Assembly: GCA_903813345.2 (NCBI GenBank)
Contig: CAIIXF020000009.1
Location: 18,499,759-18,563,758, forward strand
Length of the DNA stretch: 64,000 bases
DNA from: Owenia fusiformis
Lineage: Eukaryota; Annelida; Polychaeta; Sabellida; Oweniidae
Direction: 5' to 3'
Position 1 is the stretch's first letter. Every line of letters begins with the position of its first letter. The notes below the pieces were generated by a model. The model worked only from the letters and a program-made list of their open reading frames with translations, searched no databases and had not been told where the DNA came from. This document shows, one piece after another, positions 43,801-58,800 of the stretch. The position numbers and the translations under genes are program-made.

Positions 43801-46800
43801 GAATAATTTCAAAACTGTGTCCTGGGCTGGAACTTGTAATTCAGGATTAGAGGGGTCATATAAAACATTGTCTAGTTCAATGCATTAATTTTGTTGTTTG
43901 CACCTATAGACTTTACATCAGATAAATAAGTGACTGAACTATACTCAGTAAAGTTTTGGTGCATTTTAGAGGAAAAATAAAGATTTTGCATTCAATTAAC
44001 AAATGTTCCAATTTTTTTTGGACCACCCTGTAGATACACCATATTGACTAGTTCAAGGTATTGGTTCCAATGAAAGTCAGTGAGGATTCGGTATAGTCAA
44101 ACATTTAGGCTAAAAGCTGGATGTTATGGATGTTGGGAGCATAAATCAATAGTAAGTACAGTACTACATACAACATGTACTGTACTCTATAAACTCAATA
44201 TGGACTCATGAACCATAACATATTGGAATGTTTGGGGGTACTCGAATGATCAAATCATCATTCATTTGATAACATCAATATTTTTCTTTGTCAGTAATAA
44301 TTACAAGTGTGGAATAAGCAAGAAATGATGTTCAATCAATTACAAGTATAAAAATACCAAATGATAAAAACGTTGAATAATTTGTTCATCATTATCTGAA
44401 TTTATCTTGACACAAGAGGATTTAGATTGAAATAATTCAATTTCAGTTTAACTGGCATGGGTTCTCAATAAACACTTATGTGTCAACACTGCTCGTGTTT
44501 TATTAAGAAAGATGTTGAAATAAAAGTGCTAGCTTATTATAACTTAATTATTTTCCCTAATAGGTTTAACATGAATTTCTGTTTGTAATTACTAAACTTA
44601 CATTTTTCATCGGAAAACAGAGTAATGTAAGACTATTGAGAAATCATTTTCAAGACAAGGTTCAATTTCAAAATCAGTTTACACATGTTAAATTGAGTCA
44701 AAACTTAAGTTATTTGTTTTGCATCTACCAAAGAATGAAGAAATAAAATCATACATACATGTAAATGAAGTGAATGGCTGCCATTACTACGATGGGTAGA
44801 AAAGCAAAAAATAAGAAATTATATAAATGGGACCAAACTCTTGGGGGGCAGGAAAAGAGTGTTTTTTATGAATAAATCTGAATGGAATGAATGAAGCAAA
44901 TAGTGAATAATAAAATTCAATCAATCAGTTCAGTTTGGATGAATTCATTTGTACATAAAAAATCGAGAAGTTTATATTCTGAAGTACAAAAATATGGAAA
45001 ATATCAGAATTAAAAAAGAATCTGGTAAAGGGGCATAGCATGGAACAATTAAGTTGTACATCTATGGAAATTAGGAATTTATGCAGCTTTTCATTTTTGA
45101 GTAAACAGAGACGAGTAAGCGTGTTTGACAGACACTTAACCGATGGGTTCTCTTTCTTACTCCAATAATCGAGAAATCTCAAAGGAATAAAACCAATCAA
45201 AATTTGACAACCAAAGAACATTCACCAGAATTCACATAACAATTATCTTTCTTAATACTGTATAAATGTGTATCTGTATATTTCTCTATGATAAAGGAAG
45301 AAATCACAAAAGGGAGGCTTGAGCATAAATATTTGCCAACATTTGGCTCCTTTATTCCCAAAAAGCTCAATGAAAGACTCCGGAAACGATGTTGAAATTA
45401 GCATGGAATAAGATAAACAAGCAATGAACATGGAATCATGGAGTGGAAAATCATGAGTCAAACATTAATAATTGAGTGACTGGTAGAAATTGATCATTTG
45501 TAAATGGAACAATCTTATAAACTCCCAAAGGATATGACCTTGACACTTAGGTATGAAAATATCAAATCGTAATCCTAGCTAAATTGAATATCTCACATCT
45601 AAAAAGTATGACCTCAAAATATGGATCAAAATTGGCAAAATACATGCAATATGTTTTGGAATTTGGAGGAAAGCAGAAGTTACAAATTCTTTCAGTTATA
45701 TATGATATCTATACAACCTTGAATAAAGAAAATCATAATAAAAAGTATATTGCTCTAATATAGATGAAAGGAATACAAGAAATTCACACATTATGTAAAA
45801 CCAAACCTAAAAGTAAAATTCCCTTGTGACCATGTTTAAAAATAAGAGGAAAAGAGATGAACAAGCAAGGAATAAAGTAAACAGGCATTTAATCAAAAAT
45901 AGAAATTGTAGAAAACTGCTAAAAATCATACACTTTCATCAAATTTTGAGAGAAACAGAGTGAAATAAGCATAAACAGACGGCTATTCTAAGCAAGTGAT
46001 TTGATATATATGGCAATGTTATGGCTTTTGATGACTCAAGATATACAGATTATATGATATAATTCATTTTAAAGGATTATTAACATAGATAATTTGAAGA
46101 GCCTTAAGTATATTGATATCATTTTATGATGGATACATAAATATAAATATAAATATCACTTGCATCATCATCGTTGGATATAATGCATTGAATCAAGTAG
46201 AATTAATGATATAGGATTATTTTCACATAGGACACATATATTGTGATCATGTTTTGAAGGCATAAAAAGATTAACAACTTAGATATATTATCTTTATGCA
46301 AATGGATTTAGATGAAAACACAAGTGCTGGAGTTCAATTAGATGTTTTTTTAAAAATGATTAATTCAGCAAACACTACAAGCTAGTAATATACAAATAAT
46401 TATATTAACAGTTATACCAAGACTGTTCAGACATTAAACTTACAAATACAAACCAAGTTACACAGGTCAAATAATCAGCTTGTTCGTTAATTTTTATCAA
46501 GTTCTTCTCGACCATGAGGTTCACAGATACTTAGAAGTTGTTCTTATCAGCTGTGGCCCTTTGAAGTTCCAAGACTAGGATGTTCATAAAATGGAGTAAA
46601 GACTATAAGAATGAACAGGCCAAGACATATAACATACAAATTACACAAAAAGTATTCATTCACTCTGAAAAAAATATTGTGAAAAATAATACCTGTAGTT
46701 GTTATAATTTGAGATAAATGTTGTGTTTTGAATATTGCAGTCAGCTATATGTGATTTCATACTATCTGTTAACCATTCATGTGTTCTCCTTTTAAAAAGG

Positions 46801-49800
46801 TCATATGTAAGAATTTGTGTCAAAATCCCTGCAGAAATCACCTATTTAACAACATATGAAATTTGATTTTCTTTTTGAAAAAAATATTGATTTATTTGTG
46901 AGGGACTTTATTTTGCTACTTTAGCTAATTTTTCATGAAGAATCTGATGGTCCGATAATTATGAATATCAAATCATTTTAGGAGATATTTTGTGATTTTG
47001 TTTGAATTAAGATGCAGGTCTCATCTTGGTTTTCCGAAAGTATCTTTTCTTTTTCAATTGATTTACTGAAGATTGTCAGTGGCATGGACTGTGTTATCGC
47101 ACATCATTTAGGGTGCCAATTTATTCTGTCTCAGGTGTTTTTTAGTCGATGATTCTGTTAACTAATCCTAAGAACTGTCTCCAAGAACAAATCACATTTG
47201 TCATATTCATTTTACCCTGTGTTTATCCTGGGGCCCCTCTTATTTTTGATCTATATCAATGATTTACCTGACAATTTGAATTCAAAATGTTTCATCTACG
47301 CAGATGATACCTCAATTTACCAGTCATTCACAGCTGAAACAGCAACTGAAATGAACAATGCCCTACAGGAGGATCTCAACCATATTTTTCAATGGTCTGA
47401 AGTATGGAAATTAAATTTTAAAGCTTCTAAAAGCAAAGATTTGACCTTTTGCAATCCAAAGAAACGTGAAATTTTGACCATAGATCTTTCTCTCGGAAAC
47501 GACATTATACCAAGAGTAAACAGCCATAAGCACTTAGGCTTAATCCTAGACAGAAATCTCACTTTTGACCTTCACATAACTGAACTTGGTGCAAGAATAG
47601 ACAAACTTTTAAATCCACTGAAAGCGCTCTGTCAGAAAATAAATGGAAAACATCTCGAAACAATCTTTAAATCTTTTATCCTGCCACTTTTTGACTATGG
47701 TGATATTTTATATGGGTGTGCAAACACAACAAAATTACAGTTATTAGATCGACTTTACTATAAAGCCGCTTGCATTTGTTCAGGTACTCTACATGGGACT
47801 TCGACAATTAAAGTGTTGAATAATTTAAATTGGCCAACATTAACAAAGAGGCGTCAATATCACAGAAGCATTTTCATGTATAGGGCACATAATAATATGC
47901 AGCCCTCTTATGTTCTTAACATATTTGAGCCTCTCAAAAGAAACCATGCTTATGGTCTAAGAAATCAACTGAGCTACACAATTCCTAATAAATCCTCATT
48001 TTCTAATAGATCTTGCATATCAAAAACACTGACTGAATGGAATAAGCTTTCACCTGAAATAAGAAATTTACCTACCCTTAGTATATTCAAATCCAGACTT
48101 AAAATAGATCTTTTCAATGACGATGTTACAAATTCATCAGATCTCTCCGTTTCAAGAAAACAAGAAATAATTTTCAATAGAGTGCGCTGTGATCTCATTT
48201 TTAAGGCTCACCTTTACGCTCACAATTTCACTAATATAAACTCCCCCATTTGCCAGTGTGGAATGGATGGTGAAACAACCAATCACGTAATTTTTCACTG
48301 TAATTTAAGATCAACATTTTGGACAGAATTTGAAAATGAATTAAAAAATATGAACATAGAATATTCTACTAAATATAGATCACAACGAGACAAACTCTCC
48401 CTTATCCTCAATGGCGATAAAAGGCTACCTAAAGCTGTAAACTTAAATATCCTCAAATGTAGTGCCATCTTTTTTGAAAGATGTAAAAATGTCTAGGTCA
48501 CCCCCACCACTGTAACCCTCCACAAATACAACCCCTATTTTAATAATTGATTGAATACTGTTAATTGATTTTCATCATATAACGTGGCTGATAATGCTGA
48601 TGCCCAGCCACAAGCACATGTGCACTTGTTTACTGTATTCTTTGTATAAATATATAAATAAATAAAAAAAAAAAAAAAAAAAAAAAAAAAGTATTGACTG
48701 TTTCTCGGATTATTTCTCTCAAAGTCCATGTTTTTAAGTACAAAATAGAGTGGAATGAGTAGAATTAGTAAGGAATGAAGTAAATGGACATGTAGTCAGC
48801 ACTTTAAATTGTGCAGAAATCCAAGAAAATCAGACATTTCATTCAAATTTTAGCGAAAAATTGAGCAAATTAACCACAGCTATTGTGATATTTTCGAAAT
48901 GGTTGTGAATTTAACATTGGGACTTATTTTCAATCAGGGACAACCATTTAGATAATGTTTAATACTGTCACCCATACTCAAAATGTTAAGCTTATTTCAC
49001 ATCAGTATCTATATTATTAATGAAAAAATCTGATAAGCTGCTTTTCTATATAATTTACAGTGTTAACTACATGTTCATTTTGTTTATTTTTTGCCAGTTC
49101 TTCTCTTTTCATTCTTATTTGCATTTTAAAAGATGACCTTTACGCCATTTATCTATTGGTTTATCTCAGATTGATCTGATTTATTGGGGAAAGTCTACTG
49201 ATCATCCGTTAAGTCTCATTGTGGTTACATGGTCAGCCTTTCCACACCAAGTCGACTGGAAAACAAATTGATCAGCTGAGGAATGAACAGAACATGCATG
49301 ACGTTAAAAACATGATAAAGAATGCATCAAAATATGATACATACTTTATATGATAACGAGGCAATAATAATTGAGGAAATAAAGATGAAATATTTTTGTT
49401 GAATATAAATACCTTTAATCGTAAAGAGAAATCAATGATGTCACAATCATGAATAATCAAAGGAATAAAGTATCATGCTTTCTAACAGACTGTGAAAATC
49501 ATTTAATGAAATCATAGAAGTATGCAACATAAGGATTGCCAAATAATTACACAATACATATATTAGTGTCGGAACTATCAAAGAAAAGACTATTGAAATG
49601 TACTCAATGTGAGGATGGTCAAAGAAGTATATAACATGTTGGATTATCACAGAAGTATTATAATGCTGAGATTGTCATAGAAATGCACAATACTAGAATT
49701 ATCAACAGTATAGGGATTATCAGAGTGTATTGTATTGGGATTATTGAAGTATATAGTATTGGGATTTTTGAAGTATTGGGATTATTGAAGTATAGAGTAC

Positions 49801-52800
49801 TCGGATTATTGAAGTACATGTACAGTATATAGTATTTGGATTTTCACAGATGTACATTGTATCATTAATGACAAATACTCCATTTTGAGATTATGACTAA
49901 AGTATTCGTATAATAACATATCAACAAAGAAGAGAAAACTTTAAAGTAGAACATATCAACTTAGAACATTCAAGGAGAGTTAAGTTTGAATGATTTAGCC
50001 AACAATAAATATGATTCTCAATGGAAGTTATGTTAGTCGTGAAACTTATAACCCATACAGTGGATGTATAGGACTTGATAGCTACTATGCATTCCCATCC
50101 TGTTTATTATTCAACAGAAAATCTAAAAAGGTACATACTATTTTTATATACAGTAGTACAAAAAGATACAATTTGTTTGTCGAATTTTGATTTTACGTCA
50201 CAGCCCCTCAAAAACTAATTCAAATCAATGTGACCTACTTCTCATATACTATTCATTCTCCTACAGTGTATATACATGTACTATGTACGAGTACATGCAC
50301 CTACCAAATTCAATTGAGTATATTCAATCTCTATTTTTGAGAGAATGATTTATGTCTTCAATACCTTTGAGAGGAACCTGATAATAAAAGATTGAACAAT
50401 TTTCTGAGATTTCTAGCTCCAATAAGCTATTGTTGACTAAATACCACTGAGTAAGAAAATAGATGATAAAAATTGAGATTTAATGCATGAATGAACTTAT
50501 CTTAACCTATAAGGATAGTGATTTTATCGCAAAAGTAAAACTACTTTTTTACGTGTGCTCAGTAATTCCATGATACACATTAGAAGTGTTTGTGTTCAAA
50601 GGATAATTGCAATGCTATTTATCATTGAAGCTTTCACATAGGCTTTGTAAAAGGCTGATTATTCCCAGTCATATATCTTGATAGGCACTGTGCTTCAGCA
50701 ATCCCAATGATAATTTTATATTCACAAAGAGTGGTTATATTTTTTAAATGTTTCAGCTCTAATTATTAAGATAATATTTTCACTTGATTCAATCATGAAG
50801 AAAGATTGTTTGAAAAGCAAAAATGGTATTTTTGATTTATACGATTTTACAACACATTGGTTTTGTCCGTATCTAGGGTTACATAAACGGAAACAATATT
50901 CTGTAAGGGGTCACAATGATATCATCAATCTAATTATTAAAGGGCTTATGATTACATGAAGTTTTGTGTATTTTGTAAATTTACATTAATTATATCTGAG
51001 AGATTTCACTCTATGAAACTGATAAGTCCTAATGACTATTTTAGTTCCAGAAAATTCTCATCTAATTGGTTTGAAATAATATAGTATAATAATAGCCATC
51101 AGTGAACCAATCAAAATGTAATATGCTGATGTTTTTACAGATATAAACTATTTAAAAATCCCAATTCTGAATTCTATCATCTTCGCATATACTGGGAATT
51201 ACCAATTTGATCTAAGTGAACAAAGATGGAATTATATAACAAAATGTATTATTTTTGTTCCAGGAGCAGCAAACTCCATTGCATATTGCATCTAGGTTGG
51301 GCAACACTGATATCTGCAGCCTTCTCCTACAACATGGAGCATCTCCAAATGCCACCACCAAGGATCTGTACACACCTCTCCATATCGCTGCCAAGGAAGG
51401 CCAAGAAGAGGTGGCTGCAGTCCTACTTGAACATGGGGCAGACCAGAACTTAACGACAAAGGTACATATCACATTCTGATTTACTTAAGTTCCTCATGAA
51501 GTTATTGATTTCAACAAATATTGCAGTAAGTTTTAGAAAGAACGATTGATTTGCAGATCCTTAAATAAATCCCAGACACTCTTTAGCTATCAATTTATAT
51601 CTTTTGGTAAGATATTTAAATGGGATGTGGTTTTCACTATAAGTCCCTTTGAACCATGATTAATCTTCACAAGAACACAATTCTCAGTTTCATGCTGTTT
51701 TTTTTAAATGTCATCGAGCGTGTATTAAATCATTTGCCTTTTCCTTTTACAGAAAGGATTCACCCCACTGCATATTGCTGCCAAATATGGTAAGATCAAG
51801 GTGGCCCGTCTTTTGCTACAAAAGGATGCCGACCCCAATGTTCAGGGAAAGAATGGCCTGACCCCCCTACACGTTGCCACGCATTACAACCATGTGAATG
51901 TTGCTCTGCTACTATTGGACAATAAAGCCACACCCCACTGTGCTGCCAAGGTAGGTCCAACTTTGTATTTATTATTACATTGGTATTTGCTTAATATCCT
52001 TCAAACCAAGGAACGGCATAGGGTACATAGTATAATGTTTTAAGGTATTAAAACATTTGATTCTTTGATCGGGAGAATTCACTTTTGTGCCTTAAAATTT
52101 CTTCTATATTAGCTGTTACCTAATTAAATTATTGTATTGCTAAATAATATTTCACAGCGGGTTAAGACACGAAAACTTGCAGATGTTAGACAATAATTAG
52201 TATTGATGAATGATAACGTATCCTGTATGGATGGATTCGAATTAAAGATGGCAGCACCATATAAACTGTCCAGTCTTAATAATGGATAGATGGCAGCACA
52301 TACATTTTAAGAATGAATCCTGGAAAACTCAAAATGATAGAGTTGAATAAATGATTGCAACGCAAAATGCAAACAAATGGCTGCACGAAACAAATAAATG
52401 GCAGAGAATCACAAATAAATGGCATTACATTCCTAATAGATGGTAGCATAATGTGGCAATAAATGGCAGCCAAATGCTATTAAATCAACAGGGTGTAATG
52501 GAAAGCTATACTTCTACAAGGACAAGATAACTGTAGTTTACTGGAACTAGAAAAGATATGTCAGATTAACTTTGCAATATTTCAGAAACCGAACTGTGCA
52601 TATCAGAGTTCCCTAAGGAAAGATCACAAGTCCTTGTGTTTCTAGTCTAGTATAGTAGAGATGAATGGTTTTATCTCCAAAATAGAACATTAGACGGATT
52701 TGAATGTGGAGGATACAATCCGTAATTGACTTAATTTCTTGTTATTTTGCATTAAGTTCTCTCTTATAATCATTTTATTACCCATTTGGATTATTCATGT

Positions 52801-55800
52801 TGCCCCTCATGTTTTCTTATGACAGTAAAATGTCATAGTAAGACCAAGGAAAAAACAACTGAGTTTCTGAGTAGTTTCAACAATCAATCATTTCACATTT
52901 TTCGTCTTTTTATTATTAATGTTAACCCCAATTTGTATTTGATTATGTTCAAATGCAGAAAATGAAATATTTTGGTGGTTTTATCAAAATAAAGGTATGG
53001 AAGAATCATTACAACGAGGCAGTTTTTGAGTTATGAATTTTTGAGAAGTATACCATAGTGAATTTTGACAGTGAATGTTTTTGAGAACCATGCTCTAGAT
53101 ATATTAGTACATGTACACTCTATACCATGAAATAACATTTTAGAATCTATTTATCACTGGCTTTATCTATGAACATTTCCCATGAATGTGCCTATATTTC
53201 ATCAAGACTTAGTCAGACGATATTTTGGGAAATTACCCAAGTTACAAGTTTATCGATTTTCGAAGTTGCTAGTTCAAATTGTCATTAAAGCTTAAGTGGA
53301 AATAGGAAAAACATGAATTCATTGATAATTTTATAAGTGTTCCATTCTATTTCTTTTTTAAAATGGGAGAAAAGTAAACAATTTTCTGGTATATCTAAAT
53401 AAGTTTGAGTATGAACTACTTGTACTTTACTGTTCATATTTTATTTCTTGCCAATTCTTCTCTTTTCCACTGAGTGTTTTTCTCAGGTTATCGTTACTTG
53501 CAAGTTTACCTAGTTGATGGCCTGCTGTGTATGTTAGAATTCAAAGTCAAGGAGGAGGTACTGAGTGATTCAATTTGTTCAAAATAAGTTATTGCTCTTC
53601 AGTACTATCTCTAGTTTGTGTAACTTTGTTGATGAAACTCGGCTAATTTATTTCAATATTGCATAATTATTGATTGTACCTCACTTCACTCAAAATGCCA
53701 CACTCAGTTGTTTATGTGTTTATGCCCTTCTAAAGGTGAAAATGATAACGTGATATTTTCTTACTCTCTGTAACTAGTAATGTTTGGTTACCATGGCAAC
53801 AGATACCAGTCCGTGTAAATGATGTCAGAAGTCAGAATGACACCCTGACTGTCTGCTAGTTATGTTTCTAATCCGGTTTTACACCCTTACTTCCAAAAAT
53901 AAAATCTGGTACAAACAAACTTTATTTTCAATTGATTGACTTCAAAATGAGCTGTTTTCCGATGACCTTTTTGGTTTAGTGAGGCAATTTTCCATTTTCC
54001 CATCATTTGAAATATCAGCCTGTGAGTAATTTAGCTTTGCTGATGGTGGAAGACCTGAGGAGAAATGTTACCTAATTAAATCTTTGGCTCATATTTTCCA
54101 AAGTATCATTTTCAAAAACAGCAGATATTTCCCAAGGCAGTGAGGTAGAAAATACTAGAAACATATGCTGTAAATTCTATCTCATGATGTGGCCATGCTT
54201 TGAATATCACTGGGTATGCTTATGTATTCTACTCCATTCTTGCCATGTTTAAATCAATGACACACAGTACCTGGCTTCTCAGTATTCCTATGATTTAACC
54301 TGCTGATTTCTCTCCCTCAGACTTGATTCCCGGTTAATTTTACTATTTTCCCCTCTATTTTTCATTTTGAAGCCAAGAGATTTCTCCCTGGATAAGTGGC
54401 CTTCAATCCAGTACCAACTAAAGGTCAGCTTCAAAGTGCAGTTATACATACAAAAATAACTAGATGTTCACAAGACTTATGGTACAGAAGGAAATTTTAT
54501 GAATGCCCTGAAAAAACTTGTCAGTAGAAGTCTTACTATGACCTTTCAAGAGAACGCTGTGGTCCTACATATCCTTTTATTTTACTTCATGTATGTGCTT
54601 TTATGTCCAAGAATTTTTACATACATTGCACTTAATAACAAACTTTAAGTTTTGAATCAAGCCCCAGCCAGTGCTCCCTTGGCATTTTCTCTGTAGGTAA
54701 GGGAAATAGATGAAAATGGGGAGGGCAGAGGCTTGATACTAGACTAATGGAATGTCAAAACAGATTTCATTTATTACATATTTTAGCAAGTTTATCTACC
54801 ATAATAATAGGTCTGTTTAATTTACAGTATATCACTGAAATATTATTTTGTTATAGTCGGAAAAGTGCCAAGACCTTTTATATTATTAGCTCCTCTAGTT
54901 GACTATAATAGCCACAGACGTGTTAGAGTTGTCCTCATTTTTCATATGAAGTTTCAGGGCATGCTAACCCATGCTACACCATTAGTACTTTTCGTTTGGA
55001 ATACAAATGTTTCATTGATATATTTCATATCAATGCTTTGTTTTTTATTGATTATGAAATCTAACAATCATGTTAATTCTGCATCTTCCTGTACATGCAG
55101 ATTCACTGGTACATTCACTGGTACATGTACTTAAATATATATTCAAATCCCTATTCATTCAAGAAAATAAGTTATCATTTTAATACAGAAATCAATTGAA
55201 AATTGGTGACAAGTATTTCCAACCATCCATTATCTATAACTTTCCCTATGTACTTAAAATACAAACTATTTGTAGCATCTTTCCTGTTCTCACTTTATTT
55301 ATGGATGCCTGGCAGTTGAGGTCAGTCATAACTCCCATTTCATGGATTTAGCATCTGCTTACTTATTCCTGCTTTTCTTATACAAGTTGTGTAAGATGTC
55401 AAAAGTGAATGTCTTGGAGGAGATGTTTACTGTTAAGTACAGATTCGGAGAAGCAAATACTCAAAAAGCAGTCGAACATCAAGGTTTCTTGTCCTCCCTC
55501 CCCTCATTACTAATTCAGTATCTGTGTAGCTATATAAGTTAGAGGGGATTGGGTTGTACCTCTAGTTGCCCTCTCAGTTGCCTCTGCCTTTTTGAAGTTT
55601 CTGCCAAATCTACCATTGGAAAGGAGAGGTATAGATTAGATGGTTAGCAAAGAGAAGTTTCCTCTTTGGTAGAACATTGACTGACCTCAACTTACAAGAC
55701 CATAGATCAGAGGGCACTTACCAATTATCCCGCATATCTGGAAAGGAACATACATGTATTTCCAAAACATTTTTTTATCAAAATAGTTCAAGGTGTCAGA

Positions 55801-58800
55801 ATAGTGCAGATAGTTGATTTATGCCTGCATAAATATGTTATCAATATTACTTAGCACCTCCGTATCATATCTAATTGGTTTTAGGCTGGCTAGAGATATC
55901 TGGGGACTGGGTTTCTTTCACATTTGAGAAGATATACTGGTTCCTATACTGTATTCTCATTTGGTTTTAAGGTTTATCAGTGGGGTCAAATGCTTCTATA
56001 TGTGGATAGAAATATTTTTTCAAATGGAGTGTGAATTAGAAATGGAAAAGGCTCCTTTTTTTAAAATACAGTCCTTATATCTTCAATATCTTCCAAATAA
56101 AGACTGGACAATTTGGAAACTGAAAATAATGGTTGCTGAGGTAGCATACATGAATCTGGTCATGACTTTTCTCTCCATTTCTATGTTAAACAGGAATGAA
56201 GATTATAATTTTCTAACATTTTCATAACTATATATATTCTAATTCCTGGAACACTTTACTTATTTCCATTCTGTTTGCATGTAAGAACATATCTATCTTT
56301 ACATTTTTCTCAGGCGTAAGCTTACCTTTGCGGTAAATGAACAGGTATAGATTCACTGCTTATCTCATGGCTGAACATTACATGGAATTTGTCTATCTTG
56401 CTATGATGAAATTCAACAATATCAACCCAGTTACCATGGTACCATAGCCTCGCTGATTCAACTTGACTTGGCAGCCAATCAAAATAGTTCAAAGTTAAAT
56501 AGTTCTGTTGGCGTGATTCTGAGATTCCGTATTTCCAAAATGTTAACTGAAAAGAGTACATTTGTATATTTACTGACATAATCTATGATTATCTTAAGTA
56601 ACCGAACTCTGCATCTCAACCTAAGCAATACTGCATTGGATTAGAGTCTACGGGATCATTAATGAGACATTAAATACTGTAATATCAGATTATTTATAGC
56701 ATCATACTCTGAAAAATCAACATATTTCCATGCATTGAATCTTACGATAAGTTTGCATACACCCCCAATCCGCACTCTGAAATCACGGTACCGTACGGTA
56801 CCGTATACGGTACTGTACGGTACCGTTTGCACGGTACCGTACGGTACATTAAGAGTATGGTACCGTACGGTACCGTAGGAGTATGGTACCGTACGGTACC
56901 GTTGGATTACCGTACCGTACGGTACCGTACGATGCCGTACGGTACCGTTTCAGCTGTAATACTATTCAGCACCATGTAAGCTAGATATTTTCATTTAATA
57001 TTTTCAATATTTAATAAGCATTAAATTACTATAGTATTTCAATAATATTTTACTCTATTCTGAATGAATCAACTCATTGATTAAGCTTGTGAAGTAGCTA
57101 GATTTGAGAAAAACAAACATTTCATTAAGAATTTCCATACTTTATTGCTTTTATAAAATTAAAATTGTACAAAATATCTACATATTTATAATAACTAAAT
57201 ATGTCTATTTATATTTACATTAAAATCTACAATGTTTAATATGGAGACGCTAAAGCGTATAGTACATAGTCCAACTACTCGGGCCATATCAAAACCAATA
57301 CAAACATACAGAAGGCAGGGAGAGGAAACAGGGTAGAACTTGTGAAGTAAAAAATGGATGTGGCGGAGGTTTAAAATTAAAATAATGAAATAAATGATCT
57401 TGCGAAAATGTACTGGTTTTGATATGCTCCAAGTAGTGGGAGATCTAGGCCTAGAGTGTCCTTGTTATGGTAGTGCAGGTGTAGCAGCAGGAGCAGCAGC
57501 AGCTGTCTCTTGAGTCCTAAACGAGTGACCAGATGCTCTGAGTTCAGTGCTGTATATCTGGAAATAGAACATAGATTAATTCATTTTATTTCATTGTCTT
57601 AATTTTTAAAAAATCTCCAAATTAAATAGTGGCCAATATCCCCGGGAATTTGACATATTTTTCGTTCTGTGCATTTCTGGTTATAAGAAATTGGCTGATG
57701 GTGTTAGCATAAAATAAAATGTTTTTATTCTTCTTTTAAATTGTTCATCAACAACAATGAATGTTACTAATCTAGTATTAAACTGGGTTAGGCCGGAGTG
57801 TATACTGTATCCGGGACATTAAACAGGATTGATTTGCCGGAAGACTCTATTGGATTTCCGGTACATGCTTTTTTAGAGCACATTTTCAATTTTATTTTAA
57901 AAGATTTCTGTGTTTATATATCATATCAATATCTATTTCAAGTCACATATATTTTATACAGTAAACATTAGTGCAAGCGCTATTGACCGACATTATAAAT
58001 TATAATTTTGCATCTACCCTGTCTCAAAGTCGAAATTATTTTATCATCTCTAGAAGTGATTTTCCTGGAGGTAATGCATTCGCCTAACATATGCACCTGT
58101 TTAAATCCCAAGGAAATGGCCAAAATCAAACATAATATGACTGTCCAAAATCTATTGCGCTAACTTCCCTCCTCCTTTATCTTTTGAACATTTTATTCAA
58201 TGTACTGACTGGTTCCAAAAATAAAGCCATATTTTTGAGAACTTACTTTGTTTCTTGGACCTCCAATGGATGGGTATAAGGATCAGTCGTAAATGTTTCT
58301 TTGGCAAGCAATCTGCTAATTGACTCCTGCAAAAACGAAAAATTAATGAGTTTTATATTTTATTATTGAAAAATCATAAATGTATTTCATCTTGTAATAC
58401 TGATAGCTTTTCTCGAGCTTGCACCAAACCTATATCAGTATACTAAATGAAATCAACGATTTTGCAAATTCACTTGAAAAAACAAGGATTTCGAATTTCC
58501 CTTCTTTTAGATGACATTGAAATCAAAACAATTCAATATTTAGTAGGCCTATACAATTACTACATTTATATGGTTTTAATTTTGAAATTAAAATATAGTC
58601 AATTTCTGTAAAATGCTCAATGGCACACTAATGTTAAACATCCTAGAATAATGGTGATATGCCAATACGGCACGATAATATGAAATGAAATAAATAAACA
58701 TGGTGATATGACATTGGAGCATGGTGATAAAATAAAATGAACATGGTGATATAACATTGGACCATGGTGATATCAAATGAACATGGTGATATGACATGGG

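Larger units (their letters stand above)
42602..51263 (+). other. Ankyrin intron between repeats 14 and 15 (8.7 kb)
   Basis: Contains a TA-flanked inverted-repeat element (42933-44030), old interspersed repeats, a truncated non-LTR retrotransposon (about 47215-48690) and a decayed minisatellite (about 49480-49860). Other stretches, such as 44031-45850, 46000-47200 and 49900-51250, show only AT-rich sequence without recognisable features. Confidence 0.6.
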
